A DNA stretch of 64,000 nucleotides. It comes from Enterobacter oligotrophicus (lineage in GTDB: Bacteria > Pseudomonadota > Gammaproteobacteria > Enterobacterales > Enterobacteriaceae). The position numbers and the translations under genes were made by a program. Below, one piece after another: positions 39,922-49,321 of the stretch. Every line of letters starts with the position of its first letter. Positions within the stretch are counted from its first letter, which is position 1. The stretch covers positions 806,001 to 870,000 of the forward strand of contig NZ_AP019007.1 of the NCBI RefSeq assembly GCF_009176645.1. The letters run 5' to 3'. Below the pieces are notes generated by a model that searched no databases, was not told the origin of the DNA, and saw only the letters and a program-made list of their open reading frames with translations.

Positions 39922-39930
39922 GATAGGTGA

Positions 39931-40173
39931 ATGAAAATAAAAAGAAAATCTTTCGCAACTATCATAGGCAGTAGATTGCTTGTTGCAAGAGTGCAGAAGG
40001 GGTTTAGTCAAAACGATATCCAAAATGCTACTGGTATTGATAGGGCAACCTTATCACGAATTGAGAATGGCAAACAACACATTGCCCTTTATCAACTGCT
40101 CCAGATCCTGGCAGTTTTAGATATGGAAATAGAAGATTTTCTCAAAGATATAGAGGTAGATAATGATAACTAA
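39931..40173 (+). CDS. XRE-type controller (C) protein-like regulator
   Basis: 80 residues, almost entirely one helix-turn-helix domain: GSRLLVARVQKGFSQNDIQNATGIDRATLSRIENG is the Cro/C1 pattern. The size and the position between a divergent methylase and downstream nuclease genes are those of type II restriction controller proteins, which delay nuclease expression after entry into a new host. The stop overlaps the next gene by 11 bases. Function inferred from family and context. Confidence 0.8.
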   Translation: MKIKRKSFATIIGSRLLVARVQKGFSQNDIQNATGIDRATLSRIENGKQHIALYQLLQILAVLDMEIEDFLKDIEVDNDN

Positions 40174-41053
40174 CATTGAGTTAGATGATGGTTTTTTACC
40201 ATCTAGCATTGCAGGAATAGTTAAAGATAATGTTATTAACTCTTTAAATGGAATAAAAACGATCAATGATAAATTTATTATCAATGATTGTTCATTTATG
40301 AGAAAACAGAATAACAACCGGATTACACCTTGCGTCATGAATTCCGCCTCATTCATCTCCAGTAAATTCCAAAAAAATTTAAGTTTATTACCAAATTGTT
40401 TAGGTGAGAACAGTATTAATCAACAGAGGATTGATGGTCTAATCACAGCCAAATATAATGGACTAGCATATAAAATAAGAGACAAAACCAAGATCCTGGA
40501 AGTTGCATTTAAATATATAGAATCTAAAAAACTCCTTAACAATGTTATATATACCTTATTCCCAATGTTTTATGGAATGTATGTTGACAGATTATGTTTT
40601 AGCATACCAGACCTGGATGAGATAGAAAAACTTTTTGATGTTGAAGAAGTTAATTATCATTATAGAATTGGCGTTGAATTCGAAACGGGGAATGTAGCCA
40701 GCTCATTTAGAGCGATCAATAAATTAAACAATCTCTTCCATGAAGGATATATTGATGGTGGGTGCTTTATTACAAGTATAGATAAGAAAAACTCAGCAAC
40801 ACGAATTTGGCCTGTATCAAACAGAAATGGATCATTCCAAGAATTAAAAAATAGATCCTATATTTCTCAGATATCTTTGCCACTAATTTGTATAGGTTTT
40901 TCTCCAGATGGATTTTCTCACACGGCACCATTTTTAGGAGCCAATGGCGAACTTTATGAATTAGAGAACACTTATAAAAGAGATGATAAAACCAATTTTG
41001 AAATATTTAAAAGGAATGATGGCTTAGATTTTCTAAAAGCACCATTTAAGTGA
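40163..41053 (+). CDS. Putative BamHI-like type II restriction endonuclease
   Basis: 296 residues. The segment RIGVEFETGNVASSFRAINK (E172, E174) closely resembles the BamHI catalytic strand (VGMEFETGNISSAHRSMNK, from memory). NGSFQEL and LPLICIGFSPDGF later match further BamHI segments (NFEELEPYF; PFIFIGFNAEA). The first ~120 residues are not recognised. The Asp pairing with E172/E174 is unclear (D142 or D159). ATG at 40163 follows GAGG and overlaps the controller gene. Intact, so probably the working nuclease of the locus. Confidence 0.65.
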   Translation: MITNIELDDGFLPSSIAGIVKDNVINSLNGIKTINDKFIINDCSFMRKQNNNRITPCVMNSASFISSKFQKNLSLLPNCLGENSINQQRIDGLITAKYNGLAYKIRDKTKILEVAFKYIESKKLLNNVIYTLFPMFYGMYVDRLCFSIPDLDEIEKLFDVEEVNYHYRIGVEFETGNVASSFRAINKLNNLFHEGYIDGGCFITSIDKKNSATRIWPVSNRNGSFQELKNRSYISQISLPLICIGFSPDGFSHTAPFLGANGELYELENTYKRDDKTNFEIFKRNDGLDFLKAPFK

Positions 41054-41121
41054 ACCCGCAAGTATTAAAATTATTGTCAAGTAGGTTTACTGGGTATTTA
41101 AGACTCAATTGGAGATTTTTA

Positions 41122-41721
41122 ATGAAAATAAAAAATGAAACAGTTTTGATTGCAAAAGGTGATTTTGCAAACTCAACAACTGCGATGCATATAAGGGAAG
41201 ACATATACAATGCAATTCACAAGTCAGTATAGCCTCTGGGTAATATTCGTTTTTCAATAAATCCTGCGCCAAAAGGAAATGGAGTAAAACCTATAAAGTT
41301 AGAATGCATGGCTCATTTGCATAGTAAACGCTGGTATTTAGAAAAAAGGCTACACATTTCTTCAGAAAGAAATGCTGGTCCAATCGATGCTGTATATCCT
41401 ATAAGCAATGATATTTACTTTGCTGTGGAGTGGGAAACTGGAAATATCTCATCTTCTCATAGAGCTTTGAATAAAATTTGCTTAGGTATGTTAAACGGCT
41501 CGCTACTTGGTGGAACGTTAATTTTACCGTCCCGTGAGATGTATTCATTTCTAACGGATCGTATAGGTAATTATCAAGAATTATCTCCTTATTTCCATTT
41601 ATGGAGAAATATTAATATATCCAATGGATACTTATCAGTTATAGAAGTTGAACATGACGAGATTGATGTCAATATTCCTTTGATACCTAAGGGAACTGAT
41701 GGATGGGCAAAATTCATCTAA
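41122..41721 (+). pseudogene. BamHI-like restriction endonuclease interrupted by one in-frame amber codon
   Basis: ATG at 41122 follows GGAG by seven bases. Codon 37 is TAG (41230-41232); reading continues in the same frame to 41721, about 199 codons against 213 residues in BamHI. The downstream part is strikingly like BamHI: GNGVKPIKLECM, then GPIDAVYP with D89, VEWETGNISSSHRALNK with E103 and E105 (the BamHI D94/E111/E113 triad), TDRIGNYQELSPYF and NVPLIPKGTDG. Alignment carries straight across the TAG, so it is a nonsense mutation rather than two genes. A restart at 41308 would lack the N-terminus. Confidence 0.8.
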
Positions 41722-41866
41722 CTATTTACACCAAGGGCTAATCTAGCGGAGCTATGCTTCTCAAGTTGATCTTGCTTTTTCGCCCCTTGGCTTAAAAAGA
41801 AAAACCACCCTATCAAGATAATTATTTACTATCAACCTCATAGCTTCGTTGTTTTATTGGCATTTA

Positions 41867-42133
41867 TCACCAATTAAATATATCTATAACATCCTGCCCG
41901 GTATTTTCAATTATTCTGGCTTGCCCGTGCATCACGTCTTTGCCGTCAGCAGACATAATCTCCGCAGGGGGACGAGGTACAGACAATCCGGCTGCAAGTT
42001 CAGGGCAGTGGATAACCAGGCGTTGTTCCTGTTCCCAGCGAGCCAGTTGAGCACTCAACTGCGCTTTTTCACTGCCGTTATAACGCACCCTGAAACCCAT
42101 CAGGCAAGCGCTCACCAGTATTTTATTTCTCAT
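41867..42133 (-). pseudogene. Truncated DUF523 protein gene
   Basis: The frame [20 protein letters not shown] through [11 protein letters not shown] is the N-terminal half of a DUF523 protein (usually about 150-160 residues). It then runs into the unrelated residues IDIFNW and a stop at 41867. The missing C-terminal half contains the family's conserved SCG region. The break at about 41880 marks the right end of the accessory block. Function unknown even for intact members. Confidence 0.8.
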
Positions 42134-42274
42134 CGATTTCCTGGAATGTCATTTAATGCCTGTTTTCGTATTGTAACGCCCGTTTGCCGTTTTTTCCCCT
42201 TTCATCCTGTTCTTACCCGCTTTTTCCGTCTCTGCGATACACTCTTACTAACGCTAAAAAAGGGAGCAGCGCGG

Positions 42275-43174
42275 ATGGCAACCTATCCAGACAGTTTATT
42301 GATTCTCAACGGCAAAAGTGCAGGCAACGATCTGTTGCGCCAGGCAATTACGGATCTGCGAGAAGAGGGTGCGCGTATACACGTGCGCGTAACGTGGGAA
42401 AAAGGCGACGCAGCACGCTATATCGATGAAAGCATCAGGCTGGGCGTCGACACCATTATTTCAGGCGGTGGTGATGGCACCATTAATGAAATTGCTGGCG
42501 CGCTAATCGACCTCCCCTCTTCCAGCCGCCCGGTGATGGGCATATTGCCGCTCGGCACCGCCAATGATTTCGCCACCAGCGCCGGGCTTCCGGAGGAGCT
42601 GGGGAAAGCGCTTCAACTGGCAATCCTGGGTAAAGCCACCGCTGTGGATATTGCTCAGGTGAATGACAAAACGTGTTTTATCAACATGGCAACCGGCGGC
42701 TTTGGCACGCGCATTACCAGCGAAACCCCTGAAAAACTGAAAGCGGCATTGGGTGGCGTCTCTTACCTGATCCACGGTCTGATGCGCATGGACACCCTGA
42801 AGCCTGACCGCTGCGAAATTCGCGGCGAAGGGTTTCAGTGGCAGGGCGATGCGCTGGTGATTGGTATCGGCAATGGCCGTCAGGCAGGCGGCGGGCAGCA
42901 GCTATGCCCGGAGGCGCTGATCAATGACGGGCAATTGCAGCTACGCATTTTCACCGGAGATGGCCTGCTGCCAGCGCTGTTTACCACGCTGACGCAGCCA
43001 GAACAGAGCCCGAATATCATTGACGGGAAATCCGCGTGGTTTGAAGTCAATGCTCCGCACGGGATGACGTTTAATCTCGACGGAGAACCGTTGAGTGGGA
43101 CGCAGTTCCGCATTGAGGTTATCCCAGGCGCGCTACAGTGCCGGTTGCCACCGGACTGCCCGCTTCTGCGCTGA
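42275..43174 (+). CDS. yegS: Lipid kinase YegS
   Basis: 299 residues, equal to E. coli YegS. Diacylglycerol-kinase-like fold with nucleotide motif [10 protein letters not shown] (about residues 63-72) and substrate-loop [10 protein letters not shown]. In vitro the E. coli enzyme phosphorylates phosphatidylglycerol; its biological role is uncertain. The frame is open far upstream, but AAAGGGAG precedes the ATG at 42275 and [15 protein letters not shown] is the family start. First core gene after accessory block 1. Confidence 0.95.
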   Translation: MATYPDSLLILNGKSAGNDLLRQAITDLREEGARIHVRVTWEKGDAARYIDESIRLGVDTIISGGGDGTINEIAGALIDLPSSSRPVMGILPLGTANDFATSAGLPEELGKALQLAILGKATAVDIAQVNDKTCFINMATGGFGTRITSETPEKLKAALGGVSYLIHGLMRMDTLKPDRCEIRGEGFQWQGDALVIGIGNGRQAGGGQQLCPEALINDGQLQLRIFTGDGLLPALFTTLTQPEQSPNIIDGKSAWFEVNAPHGMTFNLDGEPLSGTQFRIEVIPGALQCRLPPDCPLLR

Positions 43175-43181
43175 GCATTTT

Positions 43182-43210
43182 GCCGGGTGGCGGCTACGCC
43201 TTACCCGGCC
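43182..43210. repeat. REP element
   Basis: GCCGGGTGGCGGC then TACGCC then TTACCCGGCC, in the gap between convergent yegS and fbaB; same family as the unit at 24582. Confidence 0.85.
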
Positions 43211-43225
43211 TGTATCACAAATCCG

Positions 43226-44278
43226 TTACGCGATCGTCACTTTACTATCCAGATACACATCCTGAACCGCATTGATCAGCTTCACGCCGTCGGCCATCGT
43301 TTTCTTAAACGCCTTACGGCCGAGGATCAGCCCCATGCCGCCCGCACGTTTGTTGATCACCGCGGTACGTACCGCATCGGACAGGTCAGTGTCACCGCCT
43401 GCCGCACCACCGGAGTTGATCAGCCCTGCACGGCCCATATAGCAGTTCGCCAGTTGGTAACGCACCAGATCGATTGGGTTATCGCTGGTCAGCTTGCTGT
43501 AAACACGGTCGTCGGTGTAACCGAAGTTCACCGCCTTATAACCGCCGTTATTTTCAGCCATTTTCTGCTTCACAATATCCGCGCCAATCGTCGCCGCCAG
43601 ATGGTTCGCCTGGCCGGTCAGATCGGCGGAGACGTGGTAATCCACGCCGTCTTTTTTGAATGCATTGTTACGCAGATACGCCCACAGCACGGTCACCATA
43701 CCCAGCTCATGCGCACGCTCGAAAGCAGCAGAAATTTCTTCTATTTGACGACGCGACTGTTCAGAACCGAAATAGATGGTCGCCCCTACCGCCACCGCGC
43801 CCATGTTGAACGCCTGCTCGACGCTGGCGTACAGCGTCTGGTCGTATTCGGTTGGGTAGCTGAGGGTTTCGTTGTGGTTCAGTTTGACGAGGAACGGAAT
43901 GCGATGGGCATAGCGGCGCGACACGGAGGCCAGCACGCCGTAGGTTGACGCCACACAGTTACAGCCCGCTTCAATCGCCAGCTCGACGATGTTTTTCGGA
44001 TCAAAGTACAGCGGGTTGGCGGCAAAGGACGCACCCGCAGAGTGCTCAACGCCCTGGTCAACCGGCAGAATAGAGAGATACCCGGTGCCGCCCAGACGCC
44101 CGGTATTGTAAAGCGTCTGCATATTTCGCAGCACGGCAGGCGGACGGTTATTATCCACCATCACGCGGTCTACATAGTCGTGGCCAGGCAGGTAGAGCTG
44201 GTCGGCTGGAATGGTCATACAACGATGCTGTAAAAGGCTGTCGGCGTCTTTGCCAAGCAACTGCGCAATATCAGTCAT
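43226..44278 (-). CDS. fbaB: Class I fructose-bisphosphate aldolase FbaB
   Basis: 350-residue DhnA-type class I aldolase cleaving fructose-1,6-bisphosphate through a lysine Schiff base, used mainly in gluconeogenic growth. N-terminus [20 protein letters not shown] and [19 protein letters not shown] are FbaB hallmarks; [11 protein letters not shown] and the GIRGxxG-like [10 protein letters not shown] region fit the TIM barrel. A GGGAG site precedes the start. Divergent from yegT, with a 251-base regulatory space between. Confidence 0.97.
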   Translation of the reverse strand: MTDIAQLLGKDADSLLQHRCMTIPADQLYLPGHDYVDRVMVDNNRPPAVLRNMQTLYNTGRLGGTGYLSILPVDQGVEHSAGASFAANPLYFDPKNIVELAIEAGCNCVASTYGVLASVSRRYAHRIPFLVKLNHNETLSYPTEYDQTLYASVEQAFNMGAVAVGATIYFGSEQSRRQIEEISAAFERAHELGMVTVLWAYLRNNAFKKDGVDYHVSADLTGQANHLAATIGADIVKQKMAENNGGYKAVNFGYTDDRVYSKLTSDNPIDLVRYQLANCYMGRAGLINSGGAAGGDTDLSDAVRTAVINKRAGGMGLILGRKAFKKTMADGVKLINAVQDVYLDSKVTIA

Positions 44279-44420
44279 AGCGATGCTCCCGTAAGTCCGA
44301 CGTTAAGTCGGAGCGTGTAATCCAAACCCACATTTTTGCGGGCAGACTAAGCCTGGTACCGACTTAACAGATTTTCCACCATCTGCAACTTTTTTAAGCA
44401 CAATCTGCTGGCTCGTTTCG

Positions 44421-44491
44421 TGTACAACAATTTTGTTACACTGATCATATATTCGCCTCAAAGGTATTTAAAAGGTATTATTGAATGGTAT
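44421..44491. promoter_or_regulatory. Candidate operator region between fbaB and yegT
   Basis: TGTACAACAATTTTGTTACA (44421-44440) is an imperfect palindrome with TGTA/TACA ends, the kind of site bound by HutC-subfamily GntR regulators such as YegW. Just downstream, GGTAT occurs three times in direct repeat (44463, 44474, 44487). Either may control the yegTUV operon. The regulator assignment is inference. Confidence 0.3.
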
Positions 44492-44529
44492 GTTAAAGGC
44501 GTACCCTCTCTGACATGCAGGATTAAACA

Positions 44530-45807
44530 ATGAAAACGAAAGTCCAACTGTCGTTCATGATGTTTGTTGAATGGTTTATCTGGGGCGCGTGGTTTGTGCC
44601 GCTGTGGCTCTGGCTGAGCAAAAGCGGTTTTACCGCCGGGGAGATTGGATGGTCTTATGCCTGTACCGCCATTGCCGCCATTCTCTCGCCAATCCTGGTC
44701 GGCTCGCTGACGGACCGCTTCTTTGCTGCCCAGAAAGTGCTGGCGATACTGATGTTCGCCGGTGCCGTGCTGATGTACTTCGCCGCCCAGCAAACCCAGT
44801 TCAGTACCTTCTTCCCGCTGCTGCTGGCCTACTCCCTGACCTATATGCCGACCATCGCGCTGACCAACAGCATCGCCTTCGCCAACGTGGATGATGTGGA
44901 GGCCGATTTCCCGCGCATCCGCGTGATGGGTACCATCGGCTGGATCGCCTCCGGCCTGGCATGTGGGTTCCTGCCGCAGATGATGGGCTATAGCGATATC
45001 TCGGATACCAATATCCCACTGCTGCTGACCGCCGCCAGCTCAGCCCTGCTCGGCGTATTCGCCCTGTTCCTGCCGAATACGCCGCCGAAGAGCACCGGCA
45101 AGCTGGACTTCAAAGTCATGCTGGGGCTGGATGCGCTGATCCTGCTGCGCGACAGAAACTTCCTGGTGTTCTTCTTCTGCTCGTTCCTGTTCGCGATGCC
45201 GCTGGCGTTCTATTACATCTTCGCCAACGGCTATCTCACCGAAGTGGGGATGAAAAATGCCACCGGCTGGATGACCCTCGGCCAGTTCTCCGAAATCTTC
45301 TTTATGCTGGCGCTGCCGTTCTTCACCAAACGCTTTGGTATTAAGAAGGTCTTACTGCTTGGTCTTATCACCGCGGCAATCCGCTATGGCTTCTTTGTTT
45401 ACGGCGGTGCAGACCAATACTTCACCTACGCCCTGCTGTTCCTCGGCATTCTGCTGCACGGCGTGAGCTACGACTTCTATTACGTGACCGCGTACATCTA
45501 CGTGGACAAAAAAGCGCCTGCGCACATGCGTACCGCCGCGCAAGGCTTGATTACGCTGTGCTGTCAGGGCTTTGGTAGCCTGCTGGGATACCGCCTGGGC
45601 GGCGTGATGATGGAAAAAATGTTCGCTTACAAAGAGCCGGTGAATGGGCTGACCTTCAACTGGGCCGGAATGTGGACATTTGGCGGGATCATGATTGCCG
45701 TGATCGCCGTACTGTTTATGCTGTTTTTCCGCGAATCGGATAAAGAGATCACCGCAATTGAGGTGGTTGATGGCGATACCGCGCTGACACAAGGGGAAGT
45801 TAAATGA
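44530..45807 (+). CDS. yegT: Nucleoside transporter YegT (NHS family MFS)
   Basis: 425-residue, 12-helix proton symporter of the nucleoside:H+ symporter family, related to NupG and XapB (MKTKVQLSFMMFVEWFIWGA start; aromatic-rich first helix). Its stop overlaps yegU by four bases (ATGA). The linked ADP-ribosylglycohydrolase-like and sugar-kinase-like genes suggest uptake of a nucleoside or ribosylated compound that is then split and phosphorylated. Substrate unknown. Confidence 0.92.
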   Translation: MKTKVQLSFMMFVEWFIWGAWFVPLWLWLSKSGFTAGEIGWSYACTAIAAILSPILVGSLTDRFFAAQKVLAILMFAGAVLMYFAAQQTQFSTFFPLLLAYSLTYMPTIALTNSIAFANVDDVEADFPRIRVMGTIGWIASGLACGFLPQMMGYSDISDTNIPLLLTAASSALLGVFALFLPNTPPKSTGKLDFKVMLGLDALILLRDRNFLVFFFCSFLFAMPLAFYYIFANGYLTEVGMKNATGWMTLGQFSEIFFMLALPFFTKRFGIKKVLLLGLITAAIRYGFFVYGGADQYFTYALLFLGILLHGVSYDFYYVTAYIYVDKKAPAHMRTAAQGLITLCCQGFGSLLGYRLGGVMMEKMFAYKEPVNGLTFNWAGMWTFGGIMIAVIAVLFMLFFRESDKEITAIEVVDGDTALTQGEVK

Positions 45808-46808
45808 AACAAGAACGTATTCTCGGTGCGCTTTACGGGCAGGCCTTAGGGGATGCGATGGGCATGCCGTCGGAACTGTGGCCGAGAAAACGCGTGAAAG
45901 CACACTTCGGCTGGATCGACCGCTTCCTGCCCGGTCCGGCAGAGAATAACGCGGCCTGCTATTTCAATCAGGCAGAGTTCACCGACGATACTTCAATGGC
46001 GCTGTGCCTGGCCGATGCGATTATCGAGTGCGACGGACAAATTAACGCGGATGTTATCGGCAAACATATTCTGCGCTGGGCGCTCGATTTCGATGCGTTT
46101 AATAAGAACGTGCTCGGTCCGACGTCGAAAATTGCCCTCAACGCTATTCGTGACGGCAAGCCGGTGAGCGAGCTGGAGAACAACGGCGTGACCAACGGTG
46201 CGGCGATGCGTGCCTCCCCGTTAGGCTGTCTGCTGCCCGCCACTCGTCTGGAGCACTTTGTTGAGCAGGTGGCGCTGGCCTCCAGCCCGACGCATAAATC
46301 TGACCTTGCGATTGCCGGTGCGGTCGTGATTGCCTGGGCGATATCGCGCGCCATCGACGGAGAAAGCTGGCAGAACATCGTGGATGCCCTGCCGGGTATC
46401 GCCCGCTATGCGCAGGAGGCGAAAACCACCACCTTCAGCGCATCGCTGGCGGCACGCATTGAACTGGCGCTCAAAACCGTGCGGGAAGCCAACGGCATTG
46501 AATCGGCCAGCGAGCAGGTGTACCAGCTTGTTGGGGCGGGAACCAGCACCATCGAATCCGTTCCGGCGGCCATTGCGATGGTTGAACTGGCAGGCACCAA
46601 CCCGAACCGCTGCGCAATATTGTGCGCTAACCTCGGCGGTGATACGGACACCATCGGCACGATGGCGACGGCGATCTGCGGCGCGCTGCACGGTGTGCAG
46701 GCCGTTGACCCGGCGCTTAAGGCGGAACTTGACGCCGTTAACTCGCTCGATTTTGGTCATTATTGCGAGAAACTGCTGCACTATCGGGAGCAACGGGAGG
46801 GCGTATGA
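45804..46808 (+). CDS. yegU: ADP-ribosylglycohydrolase-family protein YegU
   Basis: 334 residues with the ADP-ribosylglycohydrolase metal-binding pattern: GDAMGMPSE near the N-terminus, FTDDTSMAL (about residues 57-65) and the late GGDTDTIGTMATAICG. These Asp/Thr clusters hold two Mg ions at the N-glycosidic cleavage site. In this operon it may hydrolyse the compound imported by YegT. Overlaps yegT and yegV by four bases each, so yegTUV is one translational unit. Confidence 0.92.
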   Translation: MKQERILGALYGQALGDAMGMPSELWPRKRVKAHFGWIDRFLPGPAENNAACYFNQAEFTDDTSMALCLADAIIECDGQINADVIGKHILRWALDFDAFNKNVLGPTSKIALNAIRDGKPVSELENNGVTNGAAMRASPLGCLLPATRLEHFVEQVALASSPTHKSDLAIAGAVVIAWAISRAIDGESWQNIVDALPGIARYAQEAKTTTFSASLAARIELALKTVREANGIESASEQVYQLVGAGTSTIESVPAAIAMVELAGTNPNRCAILCANLGGDTDTIGTMATAICGALHGVQAVDPALKAELDAVNSLDFGHYCEKLLHYREQREGV

Positions 46809-47758
46809 GTTATTTTGCCGAACGCCTTGCAACATTACACGCCACACGCCCGGTGACGGTGCTGGGCGCGGCGGTGATTGACGTCATCGCCGACGCTTAT
46901 GCCCTGCCGTGGCGCGGCTGTGATATCGAGCTAAAACAGCAGGGTGTGAATATCGGCGGCTGCGCGCTCAATATCGCCATCGCCCTGAAACGGCTCGGGA
47001 TTGCGGCACAAAACGCCCTGCCCGTCGGCCACGGCGTGTGGGCGGATATTATCCGTAACGCAATGGCGAAGCAGGATCTGCACAGCGCCGTGGAAGCCGA
47101 AACGGGCGATAACGGCTGGTGTCTGGCGCTGGTAGAGCCTGACGGTGAGCGCACCTTTATGTCGTTCAGCGGTGTGGAAAATCAGTGGCAGCAGGGCTGG
47201 CTGGATGCGCTGAACGTCCCGGCGGAGAGCCTGGTCTATCTGTCCGGCTATCAGCTGGCATCCCCTTGCGGCGAGCTGCTGACGGCCTGGCTGGAAGGGT
47301 TGCTGGGCGTCACTGCGTTTATCGATTTCGGCCCGCGCATCGCAGATATTCCCGACGCGCTGATGGCGCGGATCATGGCCTGCAAACCGATTGTGTCGCT
47401 CAACCGCCAGGAGGCGGAGATTGCCGCGGAAAGACTGGCTGTGAATGTTGAAAACCTGGGTGCAGAGTGGCAGCAACGATTCGGCTCAGCCCTGATTGTG
47501 CGTCACGACAAAGACGGTGCCGCCTGGTATGACGGTGACGCTTCGGGTTACGTTCCGGCGTTTCCGGCAACCGTCGTCGACACTATCGGCGCTGGCGACA
47601 GCCATGCGGGCGGTACGCTGGCCGGGCTGGCGGCAGGCTGGTCACTGGCGGATGCGGTACTGCTGGGCAATGCGGTTGCTGCATGGGTGGTCAGCCACCG
47701 CGGCGGGGACTGTGCGCCTGGGCGCGAGGAACTACTCCTCGCACACAAAGACGTATAG
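46805..47758 (+). CDS. yegV: PfkB-family sugar kinase YegV
   Basis: 317-residue PfkB/ribokinase-type kinase. N-terminal GGCALNIAIALKRLG sugar-binding motif and C-terminal DTIGAGDSHAGG with the catalytic Asp. It should phosphorylate the sugar released by YegU. ATG at 46805 overlaps the yegU stop (ATGA); an earlier in-frame start at 46763 lies inside yegU and is unlikely. Ends with a 27-base overlap of the convergent yegW. Confidence 0.93.
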   Translation: MSYFAERLATLHATRPVTVLGAAVIDVIADAYALPWRGCDIELKQQGVNIGGCALNIAIALKRLGIAAQNALPVGHGVWADIIRNAMAKQDLHSAVEAETGDNGWCLALVEPDGERTFMSFSGVENQWQQGWLDALNVPAESLVYLSGYQLASPCGELLTAWLEGLLGVTAFIDFGPRIADIPDALMARIMACKPIVSLNRQEAEIAAERLAVNVENLGAEWQQRFGSALIVRHDKDGAAWYDGDASGYVPAFPATVVDTIGAGDSHAGGTLAGLAAGWSLADAVLLGNAVAAWVVSHRGGDCAPGREELLLAHKDV

Positions 47759-48478
47759 ATCGCTGCGACAGTAGCTGATGCTGTACTCAATCGGCCGGTG
47801 CTGTTGGTCAAGCGCAACCTGCTTGATCACCAGCACCGGTATTTTGTCATCCATCTTTATGTGCGCCTGGAACTCGCTGTCCGGCATACGGGCGCTGACG
47901 CGCGAACGGGTGCGCTGTGGGAAGATATTCTGGCTGCGGAAGTAATCGTACAGCGAGATGCCAATCGCGTCCGGGTCGGGGATTAAGCCTACCGGAACCC
48001 AGGACTCTTCAATCGATACGGCATCATCATCAACGTAGCGGATGCGTTTAAGCAAAAAGACGTCGCTTTCCGCCTCTATCGACAAATGGCTGGCGACCTC
48101 TTCCGGGCATTTCACTACCCGTTTGTTGACCCACAGCGTGTTAGGCTTTTGTCCGCGCAGCACCACCTGTTGAGAAAATCCGCGCGCCTCTTTCAGCGAA
48201 TACTCAAAGATATTATTGATTTGCGTTCCGTAGCCGCGCGCGCGCGTCACCACGCCCTCTTTTTCCAGCGCCTGCATTGCTTTGCGCACGGTAATGCGCG
48301 ACACGCCAGTTAACTGACTCAGGTCCCGCTCGCCGGGCAGAATATTCCCGTGTTCCAGCACACCGCTGCGCACCGCGTTTTTTACCGTTTCAGCAAATTT
48401 CAGGTACAGCGGCGTGTTGTCCGGCGCGGCAATCCGTTCATTCAGTAGAGCGATTAACCGGGTATGCGCTTGTTCCAT
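47732..48478 (-). CDS. yegW: GntR-family regulator YegW (HutC/UTRA type)
   Basis: 248 residues: N-terminal winged helix (about 15-80, LPGERDLSQLTGVSRITVRKAMQAL) and a C-terminal UTRA ligand-binding domain ending in SYCRSDLYVFVCEE. Likely regulator of yegTUV by position. It lies 42 bases beyond the thiD end on the same strand, so read-through from thiMD is possible. Confidence 0.92.
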   Translation of the reverse strand: MEQAHTRLIALLNERIAAPDNTPLYLKFAETVKNAVRSGVLEHGNILPGERDLSQLTGVSRITVRKAMQALEKEGVVTRARGYGTQINNIFEYSLKEARGFSQQVVLRGQKPNTLWVNKRVVKCPEEVASHLSIEAESDVFLLKRIRYVDDDAVSIEESWVPVGLIPDPDAIGISLYDYFRSQNIFPQRTRSRVSARMPDSEFQAHIKMDDKIPVLVIKQVALDQQHRPIEYSISYCRSDLYVFVCEE

Positions 48479-48520
48479 CTCTGTTTTTCTCAGGCCTGAT
48501 GTTTCCAGCCAGTATACGGC

Positions 48521-49321
48521 TTACCACCAGGCATGAAAATGGTGTACCGGTCCAATACCGTGACCAACCTCCAGAGTATCGGCTTTTGCCAGCGCGGCTG
48601 AGAGCCAGTCTTTGGCCTCGCGCACGGTATCGGCCCAGTTATCATGCCGTGGACGCAGCGCCGCCAGTGCGGCAGAGAGCGTACAGCCCGTGCCGTGGGT
48701 GTTTTTGGTCTGCACGCGCGGGGCAGTGAAACGCAGCTCGCCGTCACGGGTGAAGAGCCAGTCCGGGCTTTCCGCATCATCCAGATGACCGCCTTTCATC
48801 AGCACCGCGCCACAGCCCATCACCAGCAGCGCGTTTCCCTGCTCTTTCATTTCGCGTTCGTTTTGCGCGTGCGGCGCATCCAGCAGCGCTGCAGCTTCAG
48901 GAAGATTTGGCGTAATGAGCGCGACCTGCGGCAGCAGTTTTTTACGCAGCGTTTCAACGGCGGACGCGGATAACAGCGGATCACCACTTTTTGCCAGCAT
49001 CACGGTATCAAGCACCACATTTTGCACCTGGTAACGCGTTAGCCGTTCTGCCACGGCTTCCACAATATCGGTCTCCGCCAGCATGCCGATTTTAGTGGTA
49101 TCGATGCGCACATCGCTGAATACTGAGTCAAGCTGCGCGGCGACAAAGTCCGGCTCAATGCGGTAAACCGACTGCACACCACGCGTATTTTGCGCCACCA
49201 GTGCCGTAATCACAGAACAACCGTATGCGCCCAGCGCGGAGAAGGTTTTCAGATCGGCCTGAATGCCTGCCCCGCCACTTGGATCGGTGCCGGCAATAGT
49301 GAGTGCGTTAATCCGTTTCAT
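48521..49321 (-). CDS. thiD: Hydroxymethylpyrimidine/phosphomethylpyrimidine kinase ThiD
   Basis: 266-residue thiamine biosynthesis kinase phosphorylating HMP and then HMP-P to HMP-PP. N-terminus [25 protein letters not shown] and the C-terminal [15 protein letters not shown] anion-hole region with catalytic Cys are diagnostic. Start overlaps the thiM stop by four bases, so both are under the TPP riboswitch. Confidence 0.97.
   Translation of the reverse strand: MKRINALTIAGTDPSGGAGIQADLKTFSALGAYGCSVITALVAQNTRGVQSVYRIEPDFVAAQLDSVFSDVRIDTTKIGMLAETDIVEAVAERLTRYQVQNVVLDTVMLAKSGDPLLSASAVETLRKKLLPQVALITPNLPEAAALLDAPHAQNEREMKEQGNALLVMGCGAVLMKGGHLDDAESPDWLFTRDGELRFTAPRVQTKNTHGTGCTLSAALAALRPRHDNWADTVREAKDWLSAALAKADTLEVGHGIGPVHHFHAWW

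Larger units (their letters stand above)
37407..41880. mobile_element. Accessory block between cyaR and yegS
   Basis: AT-rich insertion between the core genes cyaR and yegS. It holds a DUF4177-YidD pair, a phage-like remnant and a restriction-modification locus, and its right edge truncates a DUF523 gene. No integrase or clear flanking repeat was found. In E. coli K-12 the same place carries the P2-like remnant ogrK, so this is a known insertion spot. Boundaries are approximate. Confidence 0.7.

Noticed and set aside
41050..41232. Separate 60-residue gene between the nucleases
   Set aside because: It is in the same frame as the BamHI-like segment downstream and aligns to the BamHI N-terminus; better read as the first part of one gene broken by TAG.
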